In this document: piece after piece, positions 48,746-59,744 of the stretch
Layout of the letters: every line of letters begins with the position of its first letter
Position numbering within the stretch: the first letter of the stretch is position 1
From: Pseudogemmobacter faecipullorum
Lineage (GTDB): Bacteria; Pseudomonadota; Alphaproteobacteria; Rhodobacterales; Rhodobacteraceae
Direction of reading: 5' to 3'
Length of the DNA: 64,000 nt
Assembly: GCF_020539525.1 (NCBI RefSeq)
Contig: NZ_JACDXX010000002.1
Coordinates: 186,001-250,000, forward strand
Made by a program: the position numbers and the translations under genes
Notes under the pieces: model-generated
What the model was told of the DNA's origin: nothing
What the model saw: the letters and a program-made list of their open reading frames with translations, nothing else
Databases searched by the model: none

Positions 48746-49651
48746 TCAGGCGAGGAAAGGAATCGACCAGCGCGGTGCGCGGCCCATCTGGCCGAGCCAG
48801 CTCTGCAGCCGGGCTTCTTCCGGCTGAGCGGGATCAGTGCCGAATTCCTCGGTATGCAGCCCGCCGGTGATGAACAGCGCATCCAGACCTTCGCCCGCCG
48901 CGCCGAGGATATCGGTGTTGATGCCATCGCCAATGCAGAGCACCGACAGATTTTCGCGCCCGTCAGCTGCGGCCAGGCGGCGGCGGGCGAGGTCATAGAT
49001 CGGCGGATGCGGCTTGCCGAAATACAGCGCTTCGGCCCCGTCCTGCTCATAGGCCTCGGCAAGAGCCCCGGCGCAGAAGATGCGCTTATCGCCCCAGTCG
49101 ACCATGATATCGGGATTGGCGCAGAGCATCTTCAGCCCCATGGTTTTGCCAAGCAGCAGTTCGGCGCGGTAATCCGCCGGGGTCTCGCTCATATCATCGC
49201 GCAGCCCGGTGCAGACGATGCCCTCGGCCTCGGCCAGCGGCACGCGGCTGATCGCGGGCTGGCTGGCGGCAAGGGCGGCAAGATCATCGGCAAAAGTGTC
49301 AAAGAAGGCCAGATCTTTCTCGGCGCCGATGTGATAGACCTTGCGGCCAACCGCCCCCGAGAGCAGGCCGAACTGCGCCGCATCGCCCGAGGTCACCACC
49401 AGATCCCAGGCGTCCCGTGGCACCTCGAGCTTGTCGAGCTGAGCAATGACCGAGGCCTGGGGCCGCGGCGAATTGGTCAGAAGCACCACGGTGACCCCGC
49501 GCCTGCGGGCCGATTGCAGCGCTTTGACCGCAGCCGGGAAAGCAAAGACGCCATTATGCAGACAGCCCCAGAGATCGCAGAACACCGCGTCATACTGGCC
49601 GGCGATCTCATCCAGTGCGGAAATCAGCCGGGTGTTCGGAATGGCAGTCAT
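48746..49651 (-). CDS. HAD-superfamily hydrolase, TIGR01459 type
   Basis: A 301-residue HAD enzyme of the subfamily IIA type (NagD-like). Motif I reads VFCDLWGCLHNG, with nucleophile Asp26 but tryptophan where the usual second aspartate stands, as in the TIGR01459 group. Motif II is LLTNSPRP, the substrate-cap region is about 75-200, and the C-terminal motif IV is CIGDGINTDILGA. Probably a phosphatase of a sugar phosphate or nucleotide; substrate unknown. Start 49651 has AGGGAG six bases upstream. Confidence 0.9.
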   Translation of the reverse strand: MTAIPNTRLISALDEIAGQYDAVFCDLWGCLHNGVFAFPAAVKALQSARRRGVTVVLLTNSPRPQASVIAQLDKLEVPRDAWDLVVTSGDAAQFGLLSGAVGRKVYHIGAEKDLAFFDTFADDLAALAASQPAISRVPLAEAEGIVCTGLRDDMSETPADYRAELLLGKTMGLKMLCANPDIMVDWGDKRIFCAGALAEAYEQDGAEALYFGKPHPPIYDLARRRLAAADGRENLSVLCIGDGINTDILGAAGEGLDALFITGGLHTEEFGTDPAQPEEARLQSWLGQMGRAPRWSIPFLA

Positions 49652-49811
49652 CTCAGGCTCCCTCATATCATCACTGCCTGCGGTCTAGGCTAAGGCGGGC
49701 GAAAGCGCAAAGCCGGAAGCGCGGATCAGGCCTATCGCGCTTGCCCGTATGGCCGCTGCGGTATAGAGCCTGGGCCAAACCGGCACAGGGCCGGCAAGCC
49801 GGAGGCCGGAC

Positions 49812-50297
49812 ATGACCGTATCCGTTGGCATTATCATGGGGTCGCAGTCTGACTGGGCCACGATGAAAGAAGCCGCTCTGATCCTGGATGAACTCGGGAT
49901 CGCTTATGAGGCGAAGATCGTCTCGGCCCATCGCACGCCCGACCGGCTGTGGGATTATGGCAGGACCGCCGCAGAGCGCGGGCTGAAAGTGATCATTGCA
50001 GGCGCGGGCGGTGCGGCGCATCTGCCGGGCATGATGGCCTCGAAAACCCGGGTGCCGGTGATCGGCGTGCCGGTGCTGACCAAAGCGCTTTCGGGTGTCG
50101 ACAGCCTCTATTCGATCCTGCAGATGCCGAAGGGCTTTCCGGTTGCCACTATGGCGATCGGAGCACCGGGCGCGGCGAATGCCGGTCTGATGGCGGCGGG
50201 CATTCTGGGGGCCTTTGACGCCGGGATTGCCGCAAGGCTTGATGCCTGGCGCGAGGCCCTTTCGGCCTCGATCCCTGAGGAGCCGAAGGATGAGTGA
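49812..50297 (+). CDS. purE: N5-carboxyaminoimidazole ribonucleotide mutase
   Basis: PurE converts N5-CAIR to CAIR in purine synthesis. The 161-residue product shows [14 protein letters not shown], the catalytic histidine in VSAHRTP (about 41-47) and the [12 protein letters not shown] loop. It is the class I bacterial form working with PurK. It overlaps purK by eight bases (purK ATG at 50290), so the pair is co-translated. Confidence 0.97.
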   Translation: MTVSVGIIMGSQSDWATMKEAALILDELGIAYEAKIVSAHRTPDRLWDYGRTAAERGLKVIIAGAGGAAHLPGMMASKTRVPVIGVPVLTKALSGVDSLYSILQMPKGFPVATMAIGAPGAANAGLMAAGILGAFDAGIAARLDAWREALSASIPEEPKDE

Positions 50298-51360
50298 GCC
50301 CCTCGCCCCCGGATCGGTGATCGGTATTCTCGGCGGTGGTCAGCTGGGGCGGATGCTCTCGGTTGCGGCCAGCCGTCTGGGCTATATCTGCCATATCTAT
50401 GAGCCCTCAGCCGCTGCCCCTGCAGGCCATGTGGCTGAGAAGCTGTATACCGCGCCCTATGAGGATGAGGCGGCATTGCGCGCCTTTGCCGGGGGCGTCG
50501 ATGTCATCACCTATGAGTTCGAGAATGTGCCGACCTCGGCGCTGGATCTGCTCGAAAGCCTGAAGCCGATCCGCCCGAACCGCCGCGCGCTGGCGATCAG
50601 CCAGGACCGGATCACCGAGAAGACCTTCCTGAACGGGCTGGGTCTGACCACTGCCCCCTGGGCCGAGGTGAATTCCGAGGCTGATCTGCGTGCTGCGGTC
50701 GAAAAGATCGGCCTGCCGGCGATTCTGAAGACCACTCGTCTGGGCTATGACGGCAAGGGCCAGGCGCGGCTGAATACACCGGATGATATTGCAGCAGCCT
50801 GGGTTGCCATGGCGGGCGCGCCTGCGGTGCTCGAGGGTTTCGTCGCCTTTGAGCGCGAGGTCTCGATCATCGGCGGGCGCGGCGCCGACGGCTCGGTCGC
50901 GGCCTATGATCCGGGCGAGAATGTGCATCGCGAGGGCATTCTGCGCACCACCACGGTTCCGGCGAAGCTGAGCCCGGCGCAGCGCTCGGATGCGGTGCTG
51001 CTGGCGGCAAAGATCCTCAATGCGCTGGAATATATCGGCGTGATGGGGGTTGAGCTTTTCGTCACCCGTGCCGGTCTGGTGGTCAATGAGATCGCACCGC
51101 GTGTGCATAATTCGGGTCACTGGACCCAGGCCGGCTGCACCGTTGATCAGTTCGAGCAGCATATCCGCGCCGTTGCGGGCCTGCCTCTGGGCGATGGCGG
51201 CCGCTATGCTGATGTGGTGATGGAAAACCTGATCGGCGAGGATGTCGAACAGGTTCCGGCGATCCTGAAAGAGCGTGCCGCCCAGCTGCATCTTTACGGC
51301 AAAGGCGCCTGGCGTCCGGGCCGCAAGATGGGCCATGTGAACCGGATCGTGAAGGGCTGA
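50290..51360 (+). CDS. purK: N5-carboxyaminoimidazole ribonucleotide synthase
   Basis: PurK uses ATP and bicarbonate to carboxylate AIR to N5-CAIR, the substrate of PurE. The 356-residue ATP-grasp enzyme has the N-terminal [20 protein letters not shown], the [17 protein letters not shown] stretch, the [11 protein letters not shown] metal region and the [16 protein letters not shown] signature. The start is ATG 50290 with GAAGGA directly before it, inside purE. A terminator lies 60 bases after the stop. Confidence 0.97.
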   Translation: MSEPLAPGSVIGILGGGQLGRMLSVAASRLGYICHIYEPSAAAPAGHVAEKLYTAPYEDEAALRAFAGGVDVITYEFENVPTSALDLLESLKPIRPNRRALAISQDRITEKTFLNGLGLTTAPWAEVNSEADLRAAVEKIGLPAILKTTRLGYDGKGQARLNTPDDIAAAWVAMAGAPAVLEGFVAFEREVSIIGGRGADGSVAAYDPGENVHREGILRTTTVPAKLSPAQRSDAVLLAAKILNALEYIGVMGVELFVTRAGLVVNEIAPRVHNSGHWTQAGCTVDQFEQHIRAVAGLPLGDGGRYADVVMENLIGEDVEQVPAILKERAAQLHLYGKGAWRPGRKMGHVNRIVKG

Positions 51361-51416
51361 GGCCTTTTGTCCTGGCAGCGGGTGGTGGTCTCTGCCCTCG
51401 CGCGCCGGATTGTCTC

Positions 51417-52151
51417 TCAGGAGGAAGCCGCAGCCGCGGCTTCCTTTTTTTCATGATCAAAGTGGCCGGTTTCGAGGAAAATCAGGGTCTGACGGATCAC
51501 CTCGGGTGAGAACATCATCCAGGTATGGCTGACCGGCAGAGTGATGTGATCGCTCATGCCTGCCAGCCTGGTGCTGGCGACGCTGACCTTGCCATCATCC
51601 TCGCCCTCGATCAGCGAGGAAAACCAGGGGCTGTACGAGCGGTTCCCGGCGATAATGCCAAGCGGAAAACTGGCCGGAGGCAGGCGGTTCGGCCAGCTTT
51701 CCGGCCCGGTACCAAGGCTGAGGCCAGCCGGACCATTGATCCAGCGAAACGGCGCCAGATCGCCCAGCCGGTCGACAATCTCCGAGCCGTGATTGGGCGG
51801 TGCCAGCATCACAGCGCGGCCAAAACCCATGAGCTTTGCCGCCTCGGGATTGCGGGCATGCCAGTCGCGCAGCAGGATGCCACCCATGGAATGGGTGACG
51901 GCATGCACCGGCTGCCCGGTTTGCAGTGCCTCGGAAAACGCCGCGTCCAGCCAGCCGGACAGGCTGAATACGGCCTGACGGGTAGAGGGATAGCCGGCAT
52001 TGATCACGCCGTAGCCCGCAGCCTTCAGCGCCAGGGCCATCGGCAGAAGCGAGCGCTGTGAGCGGGCGAGACCATGGATCAGCACCACTGTCTCGCCCTT
52101 TGCCGGGGCAGGGGGCTGGCGCAGCAATTCAGCGAGAAAGGGATCGGGCAT
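51417..52151 (-). CDS. Lipase-like alpha/beta hydrolase
   Basis: A 244-residue alpha/beta-hydrolase with [12 protein letters not shown] (oxyanion region, about 23-34), nucleophile elbow THSMGG (Ser88) and the [11 protein letters not shown] segment of triacylglycerol-lipase-like enzymes; the catalytic histidine is probably in LPVSHTWM. No signal peptide, so cytoplasmic. Substrate unknown. Its Ala/Lys-rich tail ([10 protein letters not shown]) is encoded by the purEK terminator hairpin and may therefore have no functional role of its own. The next gene upstream lies only about ten bases away on the same strand. Confidence 0.88.
   Translation of the reverse strand: MPDPFLAELLRQPPAPAKGETVVLIHGLARSQRSLLPMALALKAAGYGVINAGYPSTRQAVFSLSGWLDAAFSEALQTGQPVHAVTHSMGGILLRDWHARNPEAAKLMGFGRAVMLAPPNHGSEIVDRLGDLAPFRWINGPAGLSLGTGPESWPNRLPPASFPLGIIAGNRSYSPWFSSLIEGEDDGKVSVASTRLAGMSDHITLPVSHTWMMFSPEVIRQTLIFLETGHFDHEKKEAAAAASS
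51422..51451 (+). terminator. Terminator of purEK, embedded in the 3' end of the lipase-like gene
   Basis: Perfect stem GGAAGCCGC / GCGGCTTCC with loop AGCC, followed by seven T. The hairpin lies wholly in the coding sequence of the convergent hydrolase (51417-52151) and encodes its [10 protein letters not shown] tail. Confidence 0.9.
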
Positions 52152-52161
52152 CGTTATCGGC

Positions 52162-52560
52162 TCAGGCCTCGGGGGAATCGGTGTCGCTCAGACCCTGCTG
52201 CTGACCCTCGCGGGCCGCGCAGGCGAGATGGATATAGCGTGCCCGAAAGGCGCGGATCGCCTCTTCATCCAGCTCCTCCAGGTCAAGCAGCGCATTATGT
52301 GCCCCCCTGGTGGCGCGGATCAGCTCGTCCAGCTTCAGCTGGATCGCCGCCGTATCATGGTCCTGGCTGTTCTGGATCAGAAATACCATCAGAAAGGTGA
52401 TGATGCTGGTCGCGGTATTGGCCACCAGCTGCCAGGTATCGGACCAGCCGAACAAAGGTCCGGTTATGCCCCAGATGAGGATGAAAGCAGCGGCAGCGAA
52501 CAGGCTGGCGGGATGGCCGCAGATCCTGGCGCAGCGTCGCGCGAGACGGGCATAGGACAT
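52162..52560 (-). CDS. Low-affinity iron permease family protein
   Basis: A 132-residue inner-membrane protein with two hydrophobic helices (about 20-40 and 45-65) and the family segments [45 protein letters not shown] and [13 protein letters not shown]. This is PF04120, related to fungal Fet4-like low-affinity iron permease; in bacteria the transport role is unproven. Start 52560 has AGGAG at good spacing. Downstream gene (lipase-like) follows within ten bases, so they may share a transcript. Divergent from the GreA-like gene. Confidence 0.88.
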   Translation of the reverse strand: MSYARLARRCARICGHPASLFAAAAFILIWGITGPLFGWSDTWQLVANTATSIITFLMVFLIQNSQDHDTAAIQLKLDELIRATRGAHNALLDLEELDEEAIRAFRARYIHLACAAREGQQQGLSDTDSPEA

Positions 52561-52673
52561 TCTGCACTCCTGAGCGAAGCAGACCGGAAGGTCACTCTGC
52601 CTTTCTGCGCCGGGCTGGACAAGGCCCGGATTGGCGCTAGCCTGAGGCTTGGACAAACGGGGGGGAGGAAACG

Positions 52674-53168
52674 ATGAGCCGGGCCTTTGTTAACGAAGAC
52701 GCAGGGATTGACCGGCCGGATCTGCCGGAGCTGCCCCTGTCGCGCCATCCGAATTATGTGACCCTGCGTGGGCTGGAGACGCTGAAAGCGCGGCTGGCGC
52801 AGCGGCTGGAAGAGCTGGAGGCCTTGCGGGCCCGCGAAGATCGTCTCGATAAACTGCCCGAGGCGGCGGCAGAGCGCGATATCCGCTGGCTCGAGGCGCG
52901 CCTCGCCATGGCGATTCCGGTCGATCCGGCAGAGCAGCCGCTTGACGCTGTGGCTTTTGGCCTCGCGGTGCTGGTCGCCGATGCCGGGGGGCGCGAGATC
53001 CGCTATGAAATTACCGGCGAGGATGAGGCCGATGCTGCCCAGGGCCGGATCGCGCCGCAATCGCCGCTGGCCCGGGCGCTGATCGGCGCAGCGCCCGGCG
53101 ATACGGTGGTGGTGCAGCGCCCGGCCGGAGCGCTGGAGCTGGAGGTGCTGGAGATCAGCCGGCCCTGA
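52674..53168 (+). CDS. GreA/GreB-family factor
   Basis: A 164-residue protein of the GreA/GreB/Rnk group: an N-terminal helical hairpin (about 25-75, YVTLRGLETLKARLAQRLEELEALRARE) and a C-terminal FKBP-like domain (about 90-164, including SPLARALIGAAPGDTVVV). The acidic tip residues that true GreA/GreB place in the RNA polymerase channel are not clearly kept, so it may bind polymerase without full cleavage activity. GGGGGAGGA precedes the ATG. It is convergent with a glycosyltransferase, with a tandem 18-base repeat at the junction. Confidence 0.85.
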   Translation: MSRAFVNEDAGIDRPDLPELPLSRHPNYVTLRGLETLKARLAQRLEELEALRAREDRLDKLPEAAAERDIRWLEARLAMAIPVDPAEQPLDAVAFGLAVLVADAGGREIRYEITGEDEADAAQGRIAPQSPLARALIGAAPGDTVVVQRPAGALELEVLEISRP

Positions 53169-53200
53169 CCTCAGCCGGGGCTCTGACCTCAGCCAGGGCT
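53165..53200. repeat. Tandem 18-bp repeat at a convergent gene junction
   Basis: Two copies of an 18-base unit (CTGACCTCAGCCGGGGCT and CTGACCTCAGCCAGGGCT, one difference) lie end to end and contain the stop codons of both convergent genes. This is a recent local duplication. Confidence 0.85.
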
Positions 53201-54484
53201 CTGGCCGGTGCGGCCAAAGCGCGGCAGATGGGTCAGGATCAGCCCGGCGCGATGCGCGAAAACCGCATCATCCGAGAAGGGCGCGCCATCCCCGGCCGCA
53301 TGGGCGATCAGCGCGCCGAGCCGGGCGCGGTCCCGGGCCAGCCCCGCCAGCGCCGCCGCAAGGGCGGCAGGCGACTGGCCCGGCACCAGCAGCCCGCCGC
53401 CATGCCCGGCGATCAGATCGCGCGGATAGGCGCTGTCATAGCCAATGATCGGGGTGCCGGAGATCAGCGCCTCGATCAGGCAGCGCGGTGATTCCGGGGT
53501 TTTATGGCAAAAGGCCATCACATCGGCCTCGCGCAGCAAAGCGAGGATGGTTTCGCGCCCGGTGATAAAGCCAGGCAAAGCGATTTTATCGCTCAGCCCT
53601 GCGGCGCTGATCCTGGCCTGCATCTGCGGCAAGGCGCTGCCCTCTCCGGCCCAGGTGGCGCGGAAGTCGACGCCCTGCTCTGCCAGCAGCACCAGCGCCT
53701 CGACCCAGTCCATCGCACCTTTCATCGGCTCGGCCCGGCCGGTGTAGATGATGCGCAGCGGCCCGGAGCCAGCCTCTGTGATTTTGCGCTTCAGCGCGGC
53801 GGGCGGCAGGTGATCCTCGCGGTTGATGTGAATATCATGGACCAGCTGCGGATTGGGCGAGAGCGGGGCATAATGCGACCAGGTGTCCCGGCCATGGAAC
53901 AGGCCAAGGCTGGCATGGCGCACCAGATCACGCTCCATCGCGGCCATCGGGCGATGATAGAGCCGCGCCAGCAGGCGGTGGCGCCATTTTCCGGCGCTTT
54001 TCGCCCGCTCGCGGGTCACCGCGCTTTCGACCCGGTCGGCCCAGATGTAATGCATGCGCCCCTGACGCCGGGCTTCATAGGCGGCCACCGCGCCCCAGTC
54101 ACCGAACAGCCCGCCGATGGCAAAACCCAGCCAGTCGGCGCGCGGGATCAGTGCCCGGATCTGCCGGCGGACCCGGGGCAGCCGGCGCAGGAACTGATCC
54201 GGGCGCCAGGCCCAGGGCAGTGGCACAATCTCGATGCGCTCCAGCGCCGGGCCAATCCGGCTGAGCCCGACCCAGGCCGGAGGCGGCAGGCCCGGCCTCA
54301 GCGGGGCGATGACGATCAGCTTTTCGAAATGACGCGCCCAGAGCCGCAGGCCGTTACAGGCCTGATCCTCCAGCAGCCAGCTGCCATCATCAGCCTGATG
54401 AAAGGCCACGGGAAGATACAGCAGGATCGTCCCCGCTGCCGGGGCCGGGGGTAGGCTCGCGTCTGCTGTGGCGCTGTGGGGCAA
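53189..54484 (-). CDS. Glycosyltransferase, group 1 (GT4-like)
   Basis: A 431-residue GT-B-fold protein. The C-terminal half has the nucleotide-sugar site pattern: RIIYTGRAEPMKGAMDWVEAL, WAGEGSALPQMQARI, LPGFITGRETI and the EX7E-like segment ESPRCLIEALISGTPIIGYD. The N-terminal half (about 1-210) is the acceptor domain. No membrane helix. Acceptor and sugar donor are unknown; capsule, lipopolysaccharide or exopolysaccharide are all possible, and no other envelope-polysaccharide genes are adjacent. The likely start is TTG at 54484; no nearby ATG exists. Confidence 0.87.
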   Translation of the reverse strand: MPHSATADASLPPAPAAGTILLYLPVAFHQADDGSWLLEDQACNGLRLWARHFEKLIVIAPLRPGLPPPAWVGLSRIGPALERIEIVPLPWAWRPDQFLRRLPRVRRQIRALIPRADWLGFAIGGLFGDWGAVAAYEARRQGRMHYIWADRVESAVTRERAKSAGKWRHRLLARLYHRPMAAMERDLVRHASLGLFHGRDTWSHYAPLSPNPQLVHDIHINREDHLPPAALKRKITEAGSGPLRIIYTGRAEPMKGAMDWVEALVLLAEQGVDFRATWAGEGSALPQMQARISAAGLSDKIALPGFITGRETILALLREADVMAFCHKTPESPRCLIEALISGTPIIGYDSAYPRDLIAGHGGGLLVPGQSPAALAAALAGLARDRARLGALIAHAAGDGAPFSDDAVFAHRAGLILTHLPRFGRTGQSPG

Positions 54485-54632
54485 GGATCACTCTCAAAAA
54501 TTTACAGATCATGAAGAGCAGAAAAGCGGTGAGACAGCAGCAGGCAAAGCGGGAGGGGAGTGGTCTGAGGATAGGCGAAGCCGCAGGGGGCAGGCTACTG
54601 AATTCGTGACCGGGCGGCGGGCCGGCGCAATG

Positions 54633-54660
54633 AAAAAGGGCGGCCCGAAGGCCGCCCTTT
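54633..54660 (-). terminator. Terminator of groEL
   Basis: On the minus strand a stem AAAGGGCGGCC / GGCCGCCC with a stable TTCG loop is followed by TTTTTC. It lies 23 bases after the groEL stop. Confidence 0.9.
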
Positions 54661-54682
54661 CCGCAGATGCAGGGGGGGTGGA

Positions 54683-56323
<1,641 letters not shown>

Positions 56324-56399
56324 CTAAACTCCTTGGAAATCAGATTGAAGGGAAAAGCGGGCCCACATCCGGCCAGAGCCGGCAGGGCCACCGCGGTCA

Positions 56400-56687
56400 T
56401 CAGGCGAGGATGCCGAGGATGTCGCTTTCTTTCATGATCAGCAGCTCTTCGCCGTCGACGGTCACTTCAGTGCCCGACCATTTGCCGAAGAGAACGCGGT
56501 CGCCAGCTTTGACCGAGGGTGCGATGAGCTCGCCCGAATCCTTGCGTGCGCCAGCGCCGACGGAGACCACTTCGCCTTCAGCGGGCTTTTCTTTTGCGGT
56601 GTCCGGAATGATCAGACCGCCCTTGGTCTTTTCTTCGGACTGAACACGACGGACCAGAACGCGGTCATGCAGCGGGGTGAAAGCCAT
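56400..56687 (-). CDS. groES: Co-chaperonin GroES (10 kDa)
   Basis: GroES caps the GroEL chamber. The 95-residue product has [14 protein letters not shown], the mobile loop [13 protein letters not shown] and the [16 protein letters not shown] terminus. First gene of the operon, preceded by a CIRCE operator 40-65 bases upstream. Confidence 0.98.
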   Translation of the reverse strand: MAFTPLHDRVLVRRVQSEEKTKGGLIIPDTAKEKPAEGEVVSVGAGARKDSGELIAPSVKAGDRVLFGKWSGTEVTVDGEELLIMKESDILGILA

Positions 56688-56724
56688 CTGGTAAACTCCC
56701 GTGGGTAATCCAGGTTGAATTGGA

Positions 56725-56751
56725 TCAGCACTCGCCTTGGGTGAGTGCTAA
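56725..56751. promoter_or_regulatory. CIRCE operator of groESL
   Basis: On the minus strand TTAGCACTC-N9-GAGTGCTGA, a near-perfect HrcA-binding CIRCE inverted repeat with the exact 9-base spacer (one arm differs from consensus at one base). It lies directly at the predicted transcription start. Confidence 0.92.
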
Positions 56752-56759
56752 CGGTGAAA

Positions 56760-56788
56760 GAGGTAGGCAACCGGTTATGCTCTGTCAA
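56760..56788 (-). promoter_or_regulatory. Putative housekeeping promoter of groESL
   Basis: A perfect TTGACA -35 box (56783-56788) is followed after 17 bases by TACCTC (56760-56765), a weak -10. The predicted start falls at the CIRCE element, so HrcA would block it. Confidence 0.55.
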
Positions 56789-56997
56789 CACCGGCAGGCG
56801 CTTTTCCGCAGTTGAATTTCATCGCCGCTGTCTGGCCCGGTCCTGGCCCGGCCGCGCGGCCCCGTTCCGGCCTGTCGCGGACAGAGAAACTTTGCCTGGG
56901 GCTGATGCCGGGGCTTGGTCGGCGAGCGCTGAAATGCGATCCTGCGGCAGCTCCTGCCCCCGGACTGACCGGGCAGGCCATGCTGAAGGATCTCTCC

Positions 56998-58107
56998 ATG
57001 TGCGCCTGGCTGTCTTCTCGTCCGATTCGCGGGCTCGCCGCTCTTGCGCTCGGCTGGCTCGGGTTCAGCGGCCTGGCGCTTGCCGAATGTGCAGGGGTCA
57101 ATCTGACCAGCCAGATGATGCCGGCCGAGCTGGCCCTGGTGCAGGCAAAGGCCGATGCCGTGCCTTTCCCCGAGGGCAATTTCTGGACCGCGACCCGCGA
57201 CGGCCAGCAGGTGACCCTGGTTGGCACCTATCACCTCGATGATCCGCGCCATGAGGCGATCCTGAAAGCGCTTGGCCCGAAGCTGGCCGGGGCCGGGGTG
57301 TTGCTGGTCGAGGCGGGGCCGAAAGAAGAGGCGGCGCTGCTGAAGGCCATGGAAGATGATCCTTCGCTGATGTTCATCACCGAGGGGCCGACCCTGATCG
57401 AGCGGCTGCCGCGCGATACCTGGCGGCGGCTGTCGCAGGCGCTGGAGGTGCGGGGCATTCCGGTCTTCATGGCCTCGAAACTGCAGCCCTGGTATGCGAC
57501 GGTGGTGCTGGCCATTCCGCCTTGCCATATCGAGGCAGGGGAGGGACAGCCCGACGCCCCTCAGGGGCTCGACGGGCAGCTGATCCGCCGCGCCGAGGCG
57601 ATCGGCCTGCCGGTCGGGGCGCTGGAATCGCATGAGGCCATTTTTCGCATTTTCGACGCGCTGAGTGACGAGCAGTCGCTGGCGATGATCGAATCCACCC
57701 TCGCCATGGAGGGCCAGTCTGAAGATTTCGCGGTCACGCTGAGTGATCTCTATTTCGCCGGAGAATCGCGGCTGATCTGGGAGCTGAACCGGTTTTTCGC
57801 CTATAAACAGCCGGGCTACAGCCGCGAACAGGTCGATCAGGAAATGGCGGTGATGGAAGAGCTGATGATGGTGCGGCGCAACCGCGCCTGGATCCCGGTG
57901 ATCGAGCGTTTCGCGGCGGGGGAAAAGCCGGTCATTGCCGCTTTCGGCGCGCTGCATCTTTCGGGCGAGGCGGGCGTGCTCAATCTGCTGCAGCAGGCGG
58001 GCTGGGAAATCACCGCATTCACACCTCTGGCTGAAGCGGGCATACCCGCAGAGGTTCCGGACTCACTGCCCGCTCAGAAGGCGCCAGTGGAAGAGCTTAT
58101 TCCTTGA
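56998..58107 (+). CDS. Exported TraB/GumN-family protein
   Basis: A 369-residue protein with a signal peptide (LAALALGWLGFSGLALA, cleavage near residue 29-30). The mature part is the TraB/GumN (Tiki-like) fold with its conserved histidines in GTYHLDDPRH (His79, His85) and in the C-terminal GALHLSGEAG, and the LLVEAG glutamate. Tiki relatives in animals are metal-dependent proteases; the bacterial members are unproven. Start 56998 has GAAGGA seven bases upstream; an ATG six codons earlier is an alternative. It is divergent from groES. Confidence 0.85.
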   Translation: MCAWLSSRPIRGLAALALGWLGFSGLALAECAGVNLTSQMMPAELALVQAKADAVPFPEGNFWTATRDGQQVTLVGTYHLDDPRHEAILKALGPKLAGAGVLLVEAGPKEEAALLKAMEDDPSLMFITEGPTLIERLPRDTWRRLSQALEVRGIPVFMASKLQPWYATVVLAIPPCHIEAGEGQPDAPQGLDGQLIRRAEAIGLPVGALESHEAIFRIFDALSDEQSLAMIESTLAMEGQSEDFAVTLSDLYFAGESRLIWELNRFFAYKQPGYSREQVDQEMAVMEELMMVRRNRAWIPVIERFAAGEKPVIAAFGALHLSGEAGVLNLLQQAGWEITAFTPLAEAGIPAEVPDSLPAQKAPVEELIP

Positions 58108-58280
58108 TTTTTAATCATAAAATCACGCATGTGACTTTGTATGCAAGAAAAATGCAAAATAGGATCGACCTGGGGCAGAGCGCAGGTTATCTCTGTCGCA
58201 AGGCGCGGCCTGGCCGCGACAGCTGACTGAAACCGCAGCCTCCTGCCTGATCTCCGGGGCTGAAACCGAGGATTTTTGTG

Positions 58281-59717
58281 ATGACCGCCTATCCCGATAC
58301 CCTGCTCTTCATCGATGGCAGCTGGAAAGAAGCCGTCGGAGGCCGCAGCATTGCGGTGATCAACCCGGCCACCGGGGCGCAGATCGGCAGCGTGGCCCAT
58401 GCCTCGCGCGAAGATCTCGATGCGGCGCTGGCGGCGGTCGAAAAGGGGTTTGCGGTCTGGAAAAACACCCCGGCCTATGAGCGCGGCAAGCTGATGCGCA
58501 AAGCCGCGGATCTCTTGCGCGCGCGCGCCGATGAGATCGCGGTGATGATGACACTGGAGAACGGCAAGCCTCTGGCCCAGTCGAAAATGGAGATCGGCGG
58601 CGCGGCCGATGTGATCGACTGGTTCGCGGCTGAGGGCCAGCGCAGCTACGGCCAGATGATCCCCTCGCGCGCGCCGGATGTGCTGCAGATCACCGTCAAA
58701 CAGCCGGTCGGCCCGGTGGCGGCTTTCACCCCCTGGAACTTCCCGATCAACCAGGTGGTGCGCAAGCTCTCGGCGGCACTGGCGGCCGGCTGCTCGATCA
58801 TCGTTAAAGCCCCGGAGGAAACACCGGCCAGCCCGGCGGCGCTGATCCGGGCCTTTGCCGATGCCGGGATCCCGGCAGGCGTGGTCAACCTTGTTTACGG
58901 CATTCCGGCCGAAATCTCGGAATATCTGATCCCGCATCCGGTGATCCGCAAAATCTCCTTCACCGGCTCGACCCCGGTCGGCAAGCAGCTGGCCGCGCTG
59001 GCCGGTCTGCATATGAAGCGTGCGACGATGGAGCTTGGTGGTCATGCGCCGGTGATCGTGGCCGGTGATGCTGATATCGCCGCTGCCGCCTCGCAGATTG
59101 CCATGCATAAATTCCGCAATGCCGGTCAGGTCTGCGTCTCGCCGACCCGTTTCCTGGTGCAGGAAGAAAAGCATGAGGAGTTTACCGCCCGCTTCACCGA
59201 ATATGCCGCCGCGCTGAAAGTTGGTGACGGGATGGATCCGGAAACCGCGATGGGGCCCTTGTCGAATGAGCGTCGCATCCCGGCGCTGGAGGCTCTGGTG
59301 CAGGATGCGGTCGATAAAGGCGCGCGTCTGACCACCGGCGGGCGCCGCCTTGGCAATGAGGGCTGGTTCTTCGCGCCGACCGTGCTGGCCGATGTGCCGC
59401 TGAATGCGCGGATCATGAATGAAGAGCCCTTTGGCCCGGTGGCGGTGATCAATAAATTCAGCACGCTCGATGAGGCGATCACCGAGGCCAACCGTCTGCC
59501 CTTCGGCCTCGCCGCCTATGCCTATACCACCGACACCGCCACTGCGACGCGTCTGGGCTATGAGATTGAGGCCGGCATGCTGACCATCAACCATCTCGGT
59601 CTTGCCCTGCCGGAAGTGCCCTTCGGCGGCATGAAGGATTCGGGCTATGGCACCGAAGGCGGCTCGGAGGCGATTGAGGCCTATCTCGAAACCCGTTTCG
59701 TGACCCGCAAGGGCTGA
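58281..59717 (+). CDS. gabD: Succinate-semialdehyde dehydrogenase (NAD-type)
   Basis: A 478-residue aldehyde dehydrogenase oxidising succinate semialdehyde to succinate at the end of GABA degradation. Glu251 ([11 protein letters not shown]) and Cys285 ([10 protein letters not shown]) form the active site; [10 protein letters not shown] is the cofactor segment and [23 protein letters not shown] the usual C-terminal stretch. The [10 protein letters not shown] form fits NAD-dependent SSADH rather than the classical NADP-dependent GabD (GQTCVC). GabT is not in the window. ATG 58281 follows a GTG codon; GAGG lies about 9 bases upstream. Confidence 0.88.
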   Translation: MTAYPDTLLFIDGSWKEAVGGRSIAVINPATGAQIGSVAHASREDLDAALAAVEKGFAVWKNTPAYERGKLMRKAADLLRARADEIAVMMTLENGKPLAQSKMEIGGAADVIDWFAAEGQRSYGQMIPSRAPDVLQITVKQPVGPVAAFTPWNFPINQVVRKLSAALAAGCSIIVKAPEETPASPAALIRAFADAGIPAGVVNLVYGIPAEISEYLIPHPVIRKISFTGSTPVGKQLAALAGLHMKRATMELGGHAPVIVAGDADIAAAASQIAMHKFRNAGQVCVSPTRFLVQEEKHEEFTARFTEYAAALKVGDGMDPETAMGPLSNERRIPALEALVQDAVDKGARLTTGGRRLGNEGWFFAPTVLADVPLNARIMNEEPFGPVAVINKFSTLDEAITEANRLPFGLAAYAYTTDTATATRLGYEIEAGMLTINHLGLALPEVPFGGMKDSGYGTEGGSEAIEAYLETRFVTRKG

Positions 59718-59744
59718 GGACGAAAGCCGGGGGGCTTCCCCCCG

